Assembly: GCA_964016885.1 (NCBI GenBank)
Contig: OZ024746.1
Location: forward strand, 99,848,433-99,912,432
Length of the DNA stretch: 64,000 nt
Source of the DNA: Eledone cirrhosa
Lineage: Eukaryota > Mollusca > Cephalopoda > Octopoda > Eledonidae
Direction: 5' to 3'
A model generated the notes under the pieces. It did not search any database and was not told the origin of the DNA. It was given only the letters and a program-made list of their open reading frames with translations. Below, in pieces: positions 63,487-64,000 of this stretch (position 1 is its first letter; the number at the start of each line of letters is the position of its first letter). The translations under genes were made by a program, and so were the position numbers.

Positions 63487-64000
63487 CTGTATGGTAGTGA
63501 AACATAGGCTGTAACTGCAGGGCACATGTGGTGCTAGATGGTAGTGAAACATAGGCTGTAACTGCAGGGGACATGCGGTGCTACATGGTAGTGAAACATA
63601 GGCTGTAACTGCAGGGGACATGTGGTGCTACATGGTAGTGAAATATAGGCTGTAACTGCAGGGGACATGTGGTGCTACATGGTAGTGAAACATAGGCTGT
63701 AACTGCAGGGGACATGTGGTGCTACATGGTAGTGAAACATAGGCTGTAACTGCAGGGGACATGTGGTGCTACATGGTAGTGAAACAGTCTGTAACTGCAG
63801 GGGACATGTGATGCTACATGGTAGTGAAACATAGGCTGAAACTGCAGGGGACATGTGGTGCTACATGGTAGTGAAATATAGGCTGTAACTGCAGGGGACA
63901 TGTGGTGCTACATGGTAGTGAAACAGGCTGTAACTGCAGGGGACATGTGGTGCTACATGGTAGTGAAACATAGGCTGTAACTGCAGGGGACATGTGGTGC
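63487..64000 (+). repeat. 47-bp minisatellite grown from a LINE reverse-transcriptase segment
   Basis: Unit GTGCTACATGGTAGTGAAAC, ATAGGCTGTAACTGCAGGGG, ACATGTG, about 11 copies, running off the window. Each unit equals the LINE codons for the LHGSETWAVTAED-type region that lies at the same place in the adjacent fragment and at 56370-56410. Confidence 0.95.

Overview
The window is a piece of an animal genome, almost certainly a cephalopod mollusc and probably an octopus. It carries several families of tRNA-derived SINEs of the type known from octopus, LINE copies ending in (GATGAT)n tails, MITEs and long minisatellites. There is no bacterial gene organisation.

One host gene runs through essentially the whole window on the minus strand. 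I could join twelve small internal exons (62469 down to 759; 2308 coding bp, 769 codons). Every boundary is GT-AG and every junction keeps the reading frame. The first exon resembles the end of a myosin motor (converter region). A 119-codon acidic Ser/Thr-rich linker follows, then a multi-membrane-span region, then the start of the chitin synthase catalytic domain (CATMWHE, HIFFDDA, KRWSQ). This is the architecture of the molluscan chitin synthases that have an N-terminal myosin head. The motor core and the catalytic motifs EDR, QRRRW and SWGTRE are expected beyond the right and left window ends respectively.

The rest is intronic. Intron 9 (6216-19990) holds a LINE ORF with an embedded PHD-like finger (7251-9317). 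It also holds an LTR retrotransposon with 5-bp target duplications (10322-14308) nested in an inverted-repeat element (9861-15457), a truncated Tx1/L1-like LINE (17290-18694) and a 45-bp minisatellite grown from a SINE head (18696-19450). Intron 6 (28989-41537) holds a 30-bp array, a 6.1-kb indel-free array of about 102 60-bp units, and a cluster of SINEs and palindromes. Introns 1-5 and 7 hold further LINE fragments, hAT-like and piggyBac-like MITEs, a mariner relic, SINEs and several minisatellites.

A theme runs across the window. At least four minisatellite loci are recognisable expansions of short segments of neighbouring transposable elements (SINE tRNA-like heads, a LINE reverse-transcriptase segment), and two of the arrays closely flank one chitin synthase exon. 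The very long open frames at 18.6-19.5, 29.7-30.9 and 32.5-38.7 kb are products of stop-free repeats rather than convincing genes.
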